Below, one piece after another: positions 55,666-64,000 of a stretch of 64,000 nt of DNA. Origin of the DNA: Simmondsia chinensis. Taxonomy: Eukaryota; Streptophyta; Magnoliopsida; Caryophyllales; Simmondsiaceae. Position 1 is the first letter of the stretch, and every line of letters starts with the position of its first letter. The position numbers and the translations under genes were made by a program. Below the pieces are notes generated by a model, which saw only the letters and a list, made by a program, of their open reading frames with translations, was not told the origin of the DNA and did not search any database. The stretch spans positions 8,933,193 through 8,997,192 of the forward strand of contig JAGTTD010000009.1 of NCBI GenBank assembly GCA_018398585.1. The letters are read 5' to 3'.

Positions 55666-56782
55666 TTGGTGAAATTAAAATTAAATTTACTTAAGGATGT
55701 GTTACATACCCCTGAAATCCGCAAAAATCTAATGTCTGGATATTTGCTGAATAAAGCGGGTTTTAAGCAAACTATTAAATCTGACCAATATGTGATCACC
55801 AAAAATAATGTCTTTGTTGGGAAGGGGTTTGCATGTGATGGTATGTTTAAGTTAGACATTGAAATGAATAAAGATAGCTCAGTTTCCGTTTATATTGTTT
55901 CTTGTGCGAACATTTGGCATGCACGTCTTTGTCATGTTAATAGTAAGTATATGAACTCTATGTGCTTTCTCGGTTTAATTCCTAAACTTAGTAATAAGTT
56001 TGAAAAATGTGAAAATTGTAGTCTGACCAAGACTAGTAAAAGCCCTCATAAGTCGGTTCATAGGAGTACCGAATTGTTAGAACTCATTCAGTCTGATATA
56101 TGTGAATTTGAAGGAATTTTAACCCGTGGTGGTAAAAGATACTTTATAACATTTATCGACGATTTCTCTAGGTACACCTATGTCTACTTAATTAAAAATA
56201 AAAGTGAAGCATTCGAAAAATTGAAAATTTTTGTGAGAAAAGTAGAGAATCGCTTTAATAAAAAGATTAAAAGTTTTAGAACTGATAGAGGTAGGGAATA
56301 TGAGACTTTAGGGCTAATAGATTTTATTTGTTCGGAAGGGATAGTACATGAAGTTACTCCCCTCCCTCAAATGGGGTGGCAGAACGTAAAAATAGGACAC
56401 TAATTGGCTATACTAATGCTATGATGGTTAGCGCTAGTACACCTAAGAATTTATGGGGGAGGCTATACTCACTGCCAATTATGTTTTTAACAGAGTACCT
56501 CGGAAAAAATTACTCCAAACACCTTATGAATTATGGAGAGGGAGATGACTTAACTTGAATTACTTAAAGGTTTGGGGTTGTTTAGCCTTTGCTAGAAAAA
56601 CAGACCCCAAAATTCCCAAATTAGGAGAAAGAGCTATTAGGTGTGTCTTTCTAGGATTTGCCTTTCATAGTCAAGCATATAGATTCTTGAACCTGGAGGA
56701 TAATATAGTTATAGAGACAATAGATGCTATATTTCATGAAGATAAGTTTCCTTTTAAAACAAAAATTGATGGGGAATATTGA
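55666..56782 (+). pseudogene. Copia integrase, two frameshifts
   Basis: 55666-56403 holds the zinc-binding part (WHARLCHVN...CENCSLTKTSK) and the catalytic core with D residues in IQSDICEFEG and FRTDRGREYE. A shift near 56375 moves the frame to AERKNRTLIGYTNAMM (catalytic Glu). A second near 56555 leads to VWGCLAFARK and GERAIRCVFLG, the GKGY-like C-terminal region. It is otherwise well conserved. Confidence 0.9.
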
Positions 56783-58505
56783 AAATTCCTCGGAGGTTGA
56801 ACCTGTCAGTACGTTTCCAGCAGATTCTTCAACCTTAGAACCTAGAAGAAGTAAGAGATCAAGGATTCAAAAGGATTTTGGCGCCGATTATTTAATTTAT
56901 AATATACAAGAACATCCTCTTGTTATTGAAGATGTAATTTGTTTAGTCGAGGATGAACCCAAGTCCATACAGGAAGCTCTCACCTTACCTGATGCTGAAT
57001 TTTGGAGAGAAGCGATTAATGATGAAATGGACTCTTTACGTGCTAATAAAACATGGAAGTTAGTAGATCTACTCGAAGGTTGCAGAACTATAGGGTGTAA
57101 GTGGGTTCTTAGAAGAAAACGTAGGCCTGATGGTTCTATAGATAAGTTTAAAGCTAGGTTGGTAGCAAAAGGCTTTACACAAAAGGAGGATATTAAGTTC
57201 TTTGATACATACTCACTCGTAGCTAAAGTCTCTTCTATTCGGGTGCTAGTTGCCATAGCCGCTGTACACAATTTAGAAATACATCAAATGGATGTAAAAA
57301 CGGCATTTTTACATGGAGACTTAGTTGAAGAAATTTACATGGACCAACCTGAAGGATTTGTAGAACCAGGTAGTGAACATAAAGTGTGTAAATTAACAAA
57401 GTCTCTATATGGGCTTAAACAAGCCCCTAAACAATGGCACGAGAAATTCGATGCTTGTCTAGTAGATAACGAGTTCAAAATAAATGAGAGTGACAAATGT
57501 ATGTATTATAAGTCTGTTGGCATTTCTCATGTGATGATCAGCTTGTATGTGGATGATTTACTAATTTTCGGCACCAATCTAGATGTCATATATTCTACAA
57601 AGACTATGCTCAAAAGGAATTTTGACATGAAAGATATGGGTGTGGCTAACGTTATCCTTGGTATGAAATTAAATAGATTTAGCAATGGCATTTTACTTGA
57701 TCAATCTCATTATATAGAAAAGATCCTGAGAAAATTCAAATACTATGATTGTATGCCTGCTAGCACACCGTTAGATCCAAATGTTAATTTAGTTCCCACT
57801 GAAAAGAATGAGGATGTCATTAATCAAAGTGAATATGCTAAAATTATTGGTAGTCTCAGATATGCCGCTGATACATCATGTCCTGATATTGCTTATGCAG
57901 TTGGTGTTTTGAGCAGGTTCACACATAAACCATCTTTCCATCATTGGACTGCTATTAATCGTCTAATGAGATATCTAAAAAGGACTGTGAATTATGCTTT
58001 ATGTTATAACAGATTTCCAGCTGTAGTTGAAGGTTTTTGTGATGCAGATTGGAATTCTCACATTGGAGACACTGTGTCTACTAGTGGGTATGTGTTCACC
58101 TTAGGTGGTGGTGCAATATGTTGGAAATCAAAGAAGCAAACAATTGTAGCAAAATCCACAATGGAGGCAGAGCTTATTGCTCTTTCTATAGCATGTGATG
58201 AGGCGAACTGTTTGAGAAACTTGTTATACGATATCCCTATGTGGGAGAAACCAGTGCCATCTATATTATTGCATTGTGATAGCACTGCGGCAATTGGACA
58301 TGTACATAATAAATACTATAATGGAAAATCCAAGTCTGTGAGAAGAAAATATAGTATAGTAAGAGAACATCTTAATAATGGTGCCGTGAATATTGTTCAT
58401 GTGAGGTCACACGATAATATTACTGACCCGTTAACAAAAGCTCTAGCTAGAGATAAGATCTGGATGACGTCAAGGGGGATGGGGCTGAAGCCCAAAGAAG
58501 AATAA
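56724..58505 (+). CDS. Copia reverse transcriptase-RNase H, intact frame
   Basis: 593 codons without a stop. The RT starts around [20 protein letters not shown] and includes [36 protein letters not shown] and the catalytic box [10 protein letters not shown] (YVDD intact). RNase H follows with [31 protein letters not shown] and [10 protein letters not shown]. As part of a polyprotein it would need frame restoration upstream, so the element is probably not autonomous, but this part could still be functional. No catalytic loss was seen. Confidence 0.93.
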   Translation: MLYFMKISFLLKQKLMGNIENSSEVEPVSTFPADSSTLEPRRSKRSRIQKDFGADYLIYNIQEHPLVIEDVICLVEDEPKSIQEALTLPDAEFWREAINDEMDSLRANKTWKLVDLLEGCRTIGCKWVLRRKRRPDGSIDKFKARLVAKGFTQKEDIKFFDTYSLVAKVSSIRVLVAIAAVHNLEIHQMDVKTAFLHGDLVEEIYMDQPEGFVEPGSEHKVCKLTKSLYGLKQAPKQWHEKFDACLVDNEFKINESDKCMYYKSVGISHVMISLYVDDLLIFGTNLDVIYSTKTMLKRNFDMKDMGVANVILGMKLNRFSNGILLDQSHYIEKILRKFKYYDCMPASTPLDPNVNLVPTEKNEDVINQSEYAKIIGSLRYAADTSCPDIAYAVGVLSRFTHKPSFHHWTAINRLMRYLKRTVNYALCYNRFPAVVEGFCDADWNSHIGDTVSTSGYVFTLGGGAICWKSKKQTIVAKSTMEAELIALSIACDEANCLRNLLYDIPMWEKPVPSILLHCDSTAAIGHVHNKYYNGKSKSVRRKYSIVREHLNNGAVNIVHVRSHDNITDPLTKALARDKIWMTSRGMGLKPKEE

Positions 58506-59012
58506 GTTGCTCATGAGGATACCCTAAAAAGGGACAAACGAATTATAGAGTAACTAGGGTAGCATGCCTTGTATCTGATATTAATTGATAGCCCATCCCT
58601 ATGGTGTCGAGCATGCTTACTTGTGGCCGTAATTGAGGTTGATCTAATATAGCTCTTAATGTAGTCTGTAGCCCATACGGGTGGGATGTGTGGCCATGAG
58701 CACATCCTTGACGGACTCACCTATATGAATATAGAGGTAAAGGCCGCCTCTTATGAGAACTCAAGCAAGTTCTCTAAAGCGCTCATGAAATCCAGGAATG
58801 CACAGGGACGTAATGTGCGAACTTCCAAAACTGATGTACACTTGAGTTTTCGTATGTGTGATACATTCTACGTGCCTTCAAGAAGCTAAAGTTTCAAGGC
58901 CAAGTCCACTTTAACTCTAGTACGAGAATTGTTGAAACACTAGTACGGCTAGGCCACCCTTATGATGTATGAAAGTTCCGATTAACTCAAATTTTTATTA
59001 AAGGTGGGGAAT
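58506..59012 (+). other. Copia 3' untranslated region and polypurine tract
   Basis: No coding. The tract AAAGGTGGGGAAT (59000-59012) directly precedes the 3' LTR and is the plus-strand primer site. Confidence 0.8.
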
Positions 59013-59570
59013 TGTTGGTTTTAATAAAAATTATACTTGTTTTAATTTGTTATTTAAAAATATATACATATATATATATATAATAATAATAATAATAATT
59101 TTATTATATATAACATTAAATTTGCAACGGCACTTTGGCCCATTAAATTTGCACCGGCACTTTGGCCCATTAATTTTGAACGGCCAAATATTGATATTGT
59201 TATTATTGTATTGATTTTATTTTTATCTTATAAATAGGGACTAGAATGTGGTGTTTTCAATATACAAAAAAACAAGCATTCATCTTCTTCTACTTATCTA
59301 TAATTTCCTTCTTTATAATATTTGAGTTAAGAGTGTTTGGTAGTATAGTTTTGGCCCCTTAGATCAGTGCAGGGTCTAAGAGCATTAGCGATTGGTAAGC
59401 GTTGTATCTTGGGGACGGCGCGCTGTTTACCTGCTGCATCGGGCTTACCCGTAGGAGCGTGGAAACTGTCTTAAAGAAATCGTGATTCGTACCTCAGTCG
59501 GCTCTACTTCATCGGTAACTCTTCATTTCCACGCTATTGAGGTAACAATTTTTGTTTATTTTCTCAAACA
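59013..59570 (+). repeat. 3' LTR of the copia element
   Basis: 558 bp. It differs from the 5' LTR by a shorter (TAA)n (about 5 units), a tandem partial duplication of the phrase GCACTTTGGCCCATTAA near 59130-59170, and scattered substitutions. A clean TATAAATAGGG lies at 59230-59240. Confidence 0.92.
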
Positions 59571-59631
59571 ACTCATTATTGTAATCTCAATAAATCTGAG
59601 TCGAATGCTAAAACAATTGGATCTAGCATCT

Positions 59632-59871
59632 TACAACAACAACAATAACAATCCGAGAGCTACAAGTAGGGGCGGTTCTGCATCCTCAGGGCTTAAAACA
59701 AAATATGCAATGACAATATTTTGCTTAAAAGCTATTAATATTAGCAATTATTGCTTCAAAAATCACAACCTATAAAGTTTGGGGTCCCCCTAAAATTTGG
59801 AGGCCCAAGCGGTTGCTTGGGTGACTTGAGGTTATATCTGGCCCTGCTACAAGGGTTCCTGTCAGAGCAAG
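59632..59871 (-). mobile_element. RTE/SINE 3' tail, host of a MITE and a gypsy insertion
   Basis: On + the run ACAACAACAACAATAACAA (59632-59650) followed by ATCCGAGAGC, then (after the MITE) GGTTCCTGTCAGAGCAAG, parallels 10789-10830 (CAACAATAACAACAGATCCG...GGGCTCCTGCATAAGCAG). So this is the same minus-strand RTE tail. Its remaining part should lie beyond the gypsy element, outside the window. Confidence 0.65.
59667..59845. mobile_element. hAT-type MITE (CAGGG family), 179 bp
   Basis: Starts TAGGGGCGGTTCTG, ends ATCTGGCCCT, and is flanked by an exact 8-bp duplication GCTACAAG (59659-59666 and 59846-59853). Its body shares GGGGTCCCCCTAAAATTTGG and AAGCGGTTGCTTGGGTGACTT-type words with 5620-5665 of the copy at 5475-5680. 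Confidence 0.8.
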
Positions 59872-60342
59872 TGTTATAGAGATCCCAATTCACAAATCCG
59901 AAACAGACCGAGAATTGGAGTATGGGGAAGAAGAAGAAGTAAAGATTAGATTGAGAAGGAAGAAGAAGATAAGAGAGAGAAAGTTTGTATTAAATCTTTG
60001 CATAAAACCTAATTAAGCACTCACATAATCTATTTATACTATTGACACATTAAAAGAAAATGCTAAATCAGAAAATTTAGTAAAACCCTCAAAAATGGAG
60101 ACATTAACGAAAAACCCAGCTGAAAATGGGGTTCTGCGCACACAGGCACGTGCCGGGCACGTGCTCACAACTGCCTTCTACTGCTCACGAGCTTCGCACG
60201 TGCTGGACCCCTTCCTGCCAAAACTGCAACGGCTACTAACTGCATTTTAAACCCGATCGAAGCCAAAACCCAGAATTTGAAGCCTGATTACAACCCAATA
60301 CTGAAAATTGGAGGTCAGCTTGCCAATTTCACTGTGTCAACA
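59872..60342 (-). repeat. 3' LTR of the second gypsy element
   Basis: In element sense TGTTGACACAG...CTCTATAACA, 471 bp with TG...CA ends. GCAAG at 59867-59871 should be one copy of the target duplication; the other is outside the window. Confidence 0.85.
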
Positions 60343-60356
60343 CCCTCCCCCTCAAA
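60343..60356 (-). promoter_or_regulatory. Polypurine tract of the second gypsy element
   Basis: In element sense TTTTGAGGGGGAGGG ends exactly at the LTR start TGTTGACA. This is a textbook position and composition. Confidence 0.9.
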
Positions 60357-60885
60357 ATCACCCTTGTCCTCAGGGCTGGAAGTCAGGAAATTTGAGTTGG
60401 AGGTCATAGAGGAACTCCCAAGTAGCTTCCTCATTTGGGAAACCTCTCCGTTTCATCAGAACCTTGGTTGCAACTCGATTACCCCTGTTAACCATCTTCC
60501 TATCAAGAATTTTCTCAGGTCTGTTCACTGGCTCCATCTAAATGTCAGCAGGAATGGGTACAATGGAGATGGGAGGAGGACCAAAGTAAGGTTTAAGCTA
60601 GGATACATGAAACACGTCATGGATACGAGCTGAATCTGGTAGCTCCAGTTTGTATGCCACCTTGCCCACAGTAGATAATACCAGAAAGGGCCCAAAATAT
60701 CTTGGAGAAAGCTTCTGATTAAGGCGATGTGCTACTAAGATCTATCTGTATGGAAGGAGCTTCAAGTAAGCCCATTCTCCTGGCTTGAAGCTTCTGTCAG
60801 TACGCCTCCTATTTGCTATTTGCTTCATTTTGTTATGAGCTCGTGACAAGTGATACTTGACGAGGGTGATCATCTCTTCCCTTTG
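60357..60885 (-). pseudogene. Gypsy integrase C-terminus and chromodomain
   Basis: Minus-strand translation gives IHDVFHVS, then after stops PEKILDRKMVNRGNR...TKVLMKRRG...EEATWEF, matching the chromodomain of plant chromoviruses (P-E-x-I-L-x-R-x-x-x-x-x-G...W...A-T-W-E). The final residues resemble EDKGDFEGEG just before the polypurine tract. In-frame stops near 60345, 60555 and 60610 show decay. Confidence 0.75.
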
Positions 60886-61860
60886 CTACAAGCTCCTGTC
60901 TACTGCTTCCACTTGTGCTTCTCCTGGTATATATGGAATGTGTAGGGGTGGAGACTGCCCATACACTATTTCATAAGGAGTCTTCTGTGTGGCTGAGTGC
61001 AATGTGGTGTTGTACCACCACTCAGCCAAAAGGAGCCACTTGGACCACAAGTGAGGTTGAGAGCTGCACATGCACCTCAAATAGGTCTCAACTCCCCTAT
61101 TGACCACCTTAGTCTAGCCATCAGATTGAGGGTGATATGCTATGGAAAAATTGAGCTCTACCCCTTGGATAGAGAATAATGCTTGCCAGAATTCATTTTG
61201 GAATACAACATCTCTGTCAATAACTATAGTACTAGGCATCCCATGGAGCTTGTAGATGTTGTCCATGTAAATCTGAGCTACAGAAAAGGCTGTGTAGGGT
61301 GTGTCAGGGAGAGAAAATGAGCAGCCTTGCTGAGTCTATCTACCACCACCAATATAACATCCTTTCCAAATGACCGGGGAAGACCGTCAATAAAGTCCAT
61401 GGAGACATCTGTCCACACCATCTCTGGAAGAGGTAAAGGCTGGAGAAGACCTGGAGAAGCCATAGTCTCAGATTTGCAAGCTTGACAAACTGGGCAACTT
61501 CTAATGTAGTCAACCACGGCCTTGTACATTCCCTTCCACCAAAACATAGATATGATCCTCTATAAGGTGGCATCTCTCCCTGAATGACCTCCACTGGGTG
61601 AGGAGTGAAGCCATTGAAGTATCTTCATCTGAAGGGCTCCATCATTTCCCGCTACTAACTTCCCTCTCCTCCTCAATTGGCCATCTTGCCAACTGAACAA
61701 GGGATGCCTTTGAGATTCAGACCTCAGCTGGTGAATAAGCTGTTGTAAGCCATCATCAGTTTGCCAAGAGAATTGAATCTCAGCATATAAAGTGATATCC
61801 ACTGCAGAGAGCATCATGTGATTTGGTGGCCTGGAATTCTGGAGAGGGCATCGGCTACCA
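60886..61860 (-). pseudogene. Gypsy integrase (zinc-binding and core)
   Basis: Pieces in three frames: 61560-61817 (linker, LHSSPSGGHSGRDATL, with the His pair), 61278-61547 (SCPVCQACKSE; catalytic MDFIDGLPRSFGKD and VDRLSKAAHF) and 60886-61107 (VNRGVETYLRCM, KWLLLAEWWYNTTLHSA, PYEIVYGQ). The catalytic Asp-Glu stretch between 61108 and 61277 is interrupted by stops. Confidence 0.88.
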
Positions 61861-62529
61861 CATTCTCCTTTCCCTTCTAGTAGTTAATCACATAGCTGAA
61901 CCCCATCAACTTGGCTAGCCACAGTTGCTGGAAATGGGTGTGTATCTTCTGATCTAGGAGGTACTTCAGGGATTTTTGATTAGTTTTGATGACAAATGTA
62001 TTATGCATCAAGTACTGCTGCCATTTCTACACTGCAGCTACTAAGGCCATGAGTTCCTTCTCATATACTGAAAAGGCTTGCTGTTTTGGGCTCAAGGCCT
62101 TGCTCATGTATGCCAGGGGATGCCTCCCCTGAGTTAATACTTCTCCTACCCCATTACTGCAGGCGTCTGAATCAATGACAAAGGGCCTTGTGAAATCTGG
62201 TTGAGCTAATGCAAGAGCTAACAATAAAGCATGCTTCAGTTCTTAGAAGGCTTGCTGAGCTCTTTCACTCCATGCCCACTTCTCTCTGCCAGTCAATTCA
62301 GCGAGGGGTTTAGCAATAACCCCAAACTTTTGGATGAACCTCCTATGGTACCCAGCTAGGCCTAAGAAGCCTCTGAGTTGTTTGATGTTGGTAGGTGTGG
62401 GCCAAGCCTTGATGGCCTCCAGTTTCTTGGGATCTGTGGCTACTCCCCCATTCTCGATGATGTGCCCCAGATATTCTACCTATTGTGCAACAAAGGAGCA
62501 CTTGCTGGCCTTAGCATACAATTGATGCT
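61861..62529 (-). pseudogene. Gypsy RT thumb/connection and RNase H
   Basis: 62027-62224 reads LALALAQPDFTRPFVIDSDA, then ACSNGVGEVLTQGRHPLAYM and YEKELMALV. This is the RNase H start with its catalytic aspartate retained. 62230-62520 in broken frames encodes the RT end (FLGLAGYHRRF-like, and the KHQLYAKASKCSF-like start that was cut by the hAT element). Confidence 0.8.
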
Positions 62530-62537
62530 TCTGCAGC

Positions 62538-63087
62538 TAGGGATGGCAATGGGGCGGGGTGGGTATGGGGGGCGCCTCCTCCATACTCATACCCGCCACA
62601 CAAATTCTATACCCCGTACCGGCCCCATTACCCGCCACGGGTATAAAGTGGGTCGGGGCGGGTACAAACCCATACCCATTACCCGCCTCGTACCTGCCCG
62701 TACCCACCCCGTACGCGCTCCTCGTACCCACCTTGTTATCTTTCCATTGTCCAAATTATTACACATAAAATTCTTTTTCTTTTTCCCTGCAATAATAACC
62801 ATGATTTCATAATTATAAATTGCCTGAGAAATTTATTTTATATAAAATAACACAACGGGGATATGCGAGTACGGGGAAGAGCGGGGCGGATACATGCGGG
62901 TAGAGGCGGGTCGGGGCGGGTACGGGACGGGTACAAGCCTATTCCTGTACCCGCCCCATACCCGTGACGGGTATTGAAATGTGTACTCTACCCCTACCCG
63001 TTACCCGCATCATCTATACCCATATCCGCCCCAAACGAGGCGGATACCCACGGGTAACGGGTTTTACCCGCCCCATTGCCATCCCTA
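62538..63087. mobile_element. hAT non-autonomous element, 550 bp, inside the gypsy RT gene
   Basis: Perfect 21-bp terminal inverted repeats TAGGGATGGCAATGGGGCGG(G) at both ends and a perfect 8-bp duplication TCTGCAGC (62530-62537 and 63088-63095). The body is unusually GC-rich, made of variants of GGGTACGGGTA and its complement, with an AT-rich centre (62745-62855). It encodes nothing. It splits the RT of the host gypsy element at HLREVFQLLQ / KHQLYAKASKC and is therefore younger than it. Confidence 0.96.
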
Positions 63088-63095
63088 TCTGCAGC

Positions 63096-63675
63096 AGCTG
63101 AAAAACTTCCCTTAGGTGCCTGACATGATCATCCAAGTGAGAACTATAGACCAGAATGTCGTCAAAAAACACCAAGATAAATTTTCTGAGATAGGGGGTA
63201 AAGATAGAGCTTGAAAAGTTGAGGGAGCATTAGCAAGCCCAAAAGGCATTACCAAGAATTCAAAATGTCCAAACTGAGTCTTGAAAGCTATCTTTTGCAC
63301 ATCATCTTCATGCATTATGATCTGGTGGTAACCAGATCTGAGATCATTCTTAGTAATCAAGCGGGCACTCCCTAGTTCATCCAGTAGCTCCTCAACTAAT
63401 GAAATGGGAAATTTGTTCTTAATAGTAGCTTGGTTCAAGTCTCTATAATCCACACACATCCTCCAGCTACTATCTTTCTTCTTAACTAAAACTACTGCTA
63501 CAACGAAAGGGCTAGTGCTATGTTGTACGTATCCCTTTCTCAGGAGCTCTTGGGTCATCTCCTCCATTGCATCCTTTTGGAGGGTTGGGTACCTGTAGGG
63601 CCTTTTGCTAATGGGCTGAGTGCCCTCCCTCAAGTGAATCCTGTGATCAAAAGGAGGTCTACTAGGAGGCAACAA
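63096..63675 (-). pseudogene. Gypsy reverse transcriptase (frameshifted)
   Basis: 63675-63190 reads the RT start through VKKKDSSWRMCVDYRDLNQ, KNDLRSGYHQI and MPFGLANAPSTFQAL, then shifts frame by a small deletion near 63200. The catalytic region continues in the next frame as VFFDDILVYSSHLDDHV (both aspartates kept), running to the hAT insertion at 63087. 62536-63087 is not gypsy. Confidence 0.9.
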
Positions 63676-63979
63676 CCGAGGTTCTTACAAAAATGGGAGC
63701 ATACCACATTAAAAGCTTAGTGATGACCCCTGGAATTGCTTCTTGCTGTCTTTCTTCCCTATTCAGACCCACCATCACCAACTCTGCTCCCGTCCAATCG
63801 AACTCCGAGACATTAATTTGTAGTAAGGCAATCATTGGTGAATTCTCTATAGCCCTTGTGATTGCCTTAGCTCCCACTGTCTTGCACTCATTGGCTCCCT
63901 TGCCTTGCAAGATGGTAGTCTTCCCATCCTTGGTGTAGGACATGGTGAGCTCCTTGAAGTTATATTGGATGTCTCCCAA
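63662..63979 (-). pseudogene. Gypsy protease-RT linker
   Basis: An open stretch of about 105 codons (GDIQYNFKELTMSY, LQGKGANECKTV). This is the linker that follows the protease (the family has W-L-x-x-L-G-x-I-x-x-x-F-x-x-x-x-M-x-F). The protease itself should lie past base 64000. Confidence 0.75.
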
Positions 63980-64000
63980 GGTTGAGAGCCACTCAATGCC

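Larger units (their letters stand above)
53939..59570 (+). mobile_element. Ty1/copia LTR retrotransposon, 5.6 kb, complete but frameshifted
   Basis: LTRs at 53939-54500 and 59013-59570 share ends TGTTGGTTTTAATAA... and TTCTC(C/A)AACA. The flanks ACTCG and ACTCA match at 4 of 5. Domain order is gag, zinc knuckle, protease, integrase, reverse transcriptase, RNase H, which is copia order. Several frameshifts or stops break gag to integrase, while RT-RNase H is open for 593 codons. Gag starts only 16 bp after the LTR, leaving no room for an ordinary leader. Confidence 0.95.
59872..64000 (-). mobile_element. Second Ty3/gypsy chromovirus, 3' part, interrupted by a hAT element
   Basis: On the minus strand: protease-RT linker (63979-63662), RT, RNase H, integrase, a chromodomain-like end, polypurine tract and 3' LTR (60342-59872). 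The 5' part lies beyond the window. Frameshifts and stops are frequent. Sequence and LTR differ from the element at 1-4478, so they are different families. Confidence 0.93.

Overview
This window is nuclear DNA of a flowering plant, probably a woody eudicot. The evidence is spliced genes with GT-AG introns, a plant cytosolic tRNA-Phe, plant LTR-retrotransposon lineages (Ty3/gypsy chromovirus, Athila-like, Tat-like, Ty1/copia) and plant MULE, hAT and Harbinger-type non-autonomous elements. I cannot name the species.

Genes. Two conserved genes face each other tail to tail. A plant LpxK (tetraacyldisaccharide 4'-kinase, lipid A-like pathway) lies on + at 8785-13282 in 8 exons, about 415 aa. MSH5 (meiotic MutS homologue) lies on - at 36860-22128. 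I could assemble it completely as 34 exons giving an open frame of 823 codons including the stop. A tRNA-Phe(GAA) gene lies between them on - at 19861-19933. From memory, Arabidopsis has the same two genes side by side (AT3G20480 and AT3G20475), so this looks like conserved microsynteny inflated by transposons. The two do not form a pathway: one is organellar lipid metabolism, the other meiotic crossover formation.

Layout. 1-4478: decayed gypsy element (-) with its 5' LTR. 4479-8700: nested small transposons (CAGGG-type MITE, Harbinger-like element carrying a 5'-truncated RTE LINE, hAT-like MITE). 8785-13282: LpxK with a SINE/RTE tail in intron 3. 13283-22127: intergenic, with an Athila-like solo LTR, a chimeric 5S-rRNA/RTE SINE and the tRNA. 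22128-36860: MSH5, with two MULE-type insertions and long homopolymer tracts in introns. 37333-43695: a 6.4-kb transposon with inverted repeats of about 265 bp. It holds a 174-bp satellite array of about 22 copies and a broken DUF1985-like gene. 43696-45506: hAT-like elements. 45507-53608: an 8.1-kb non-autonomous LTR element with two matching LTRs of about 1.3 kb. 53939-59570: a copia element with both LTRs and an intact RT-RNase H frame but frameshifts upstream. 59632-64000: an RTE/SINE tail invaded by a MITE and by a second gypsy element (-), itself interrupted by a hAT element with a perfect 8-bp target duplication.

Most unusual items: (i) the 5S-rRNA-headed SINE with an RTE tail; (ii) the satellite-bearing inverted-repeat element next to the MSH5 5' end, with an 869-bp higher-order repeat; (iii) the copia element, which lacks a recognisable tRNA primer-binding site and instead has 14 nt complementary to its own LTR.
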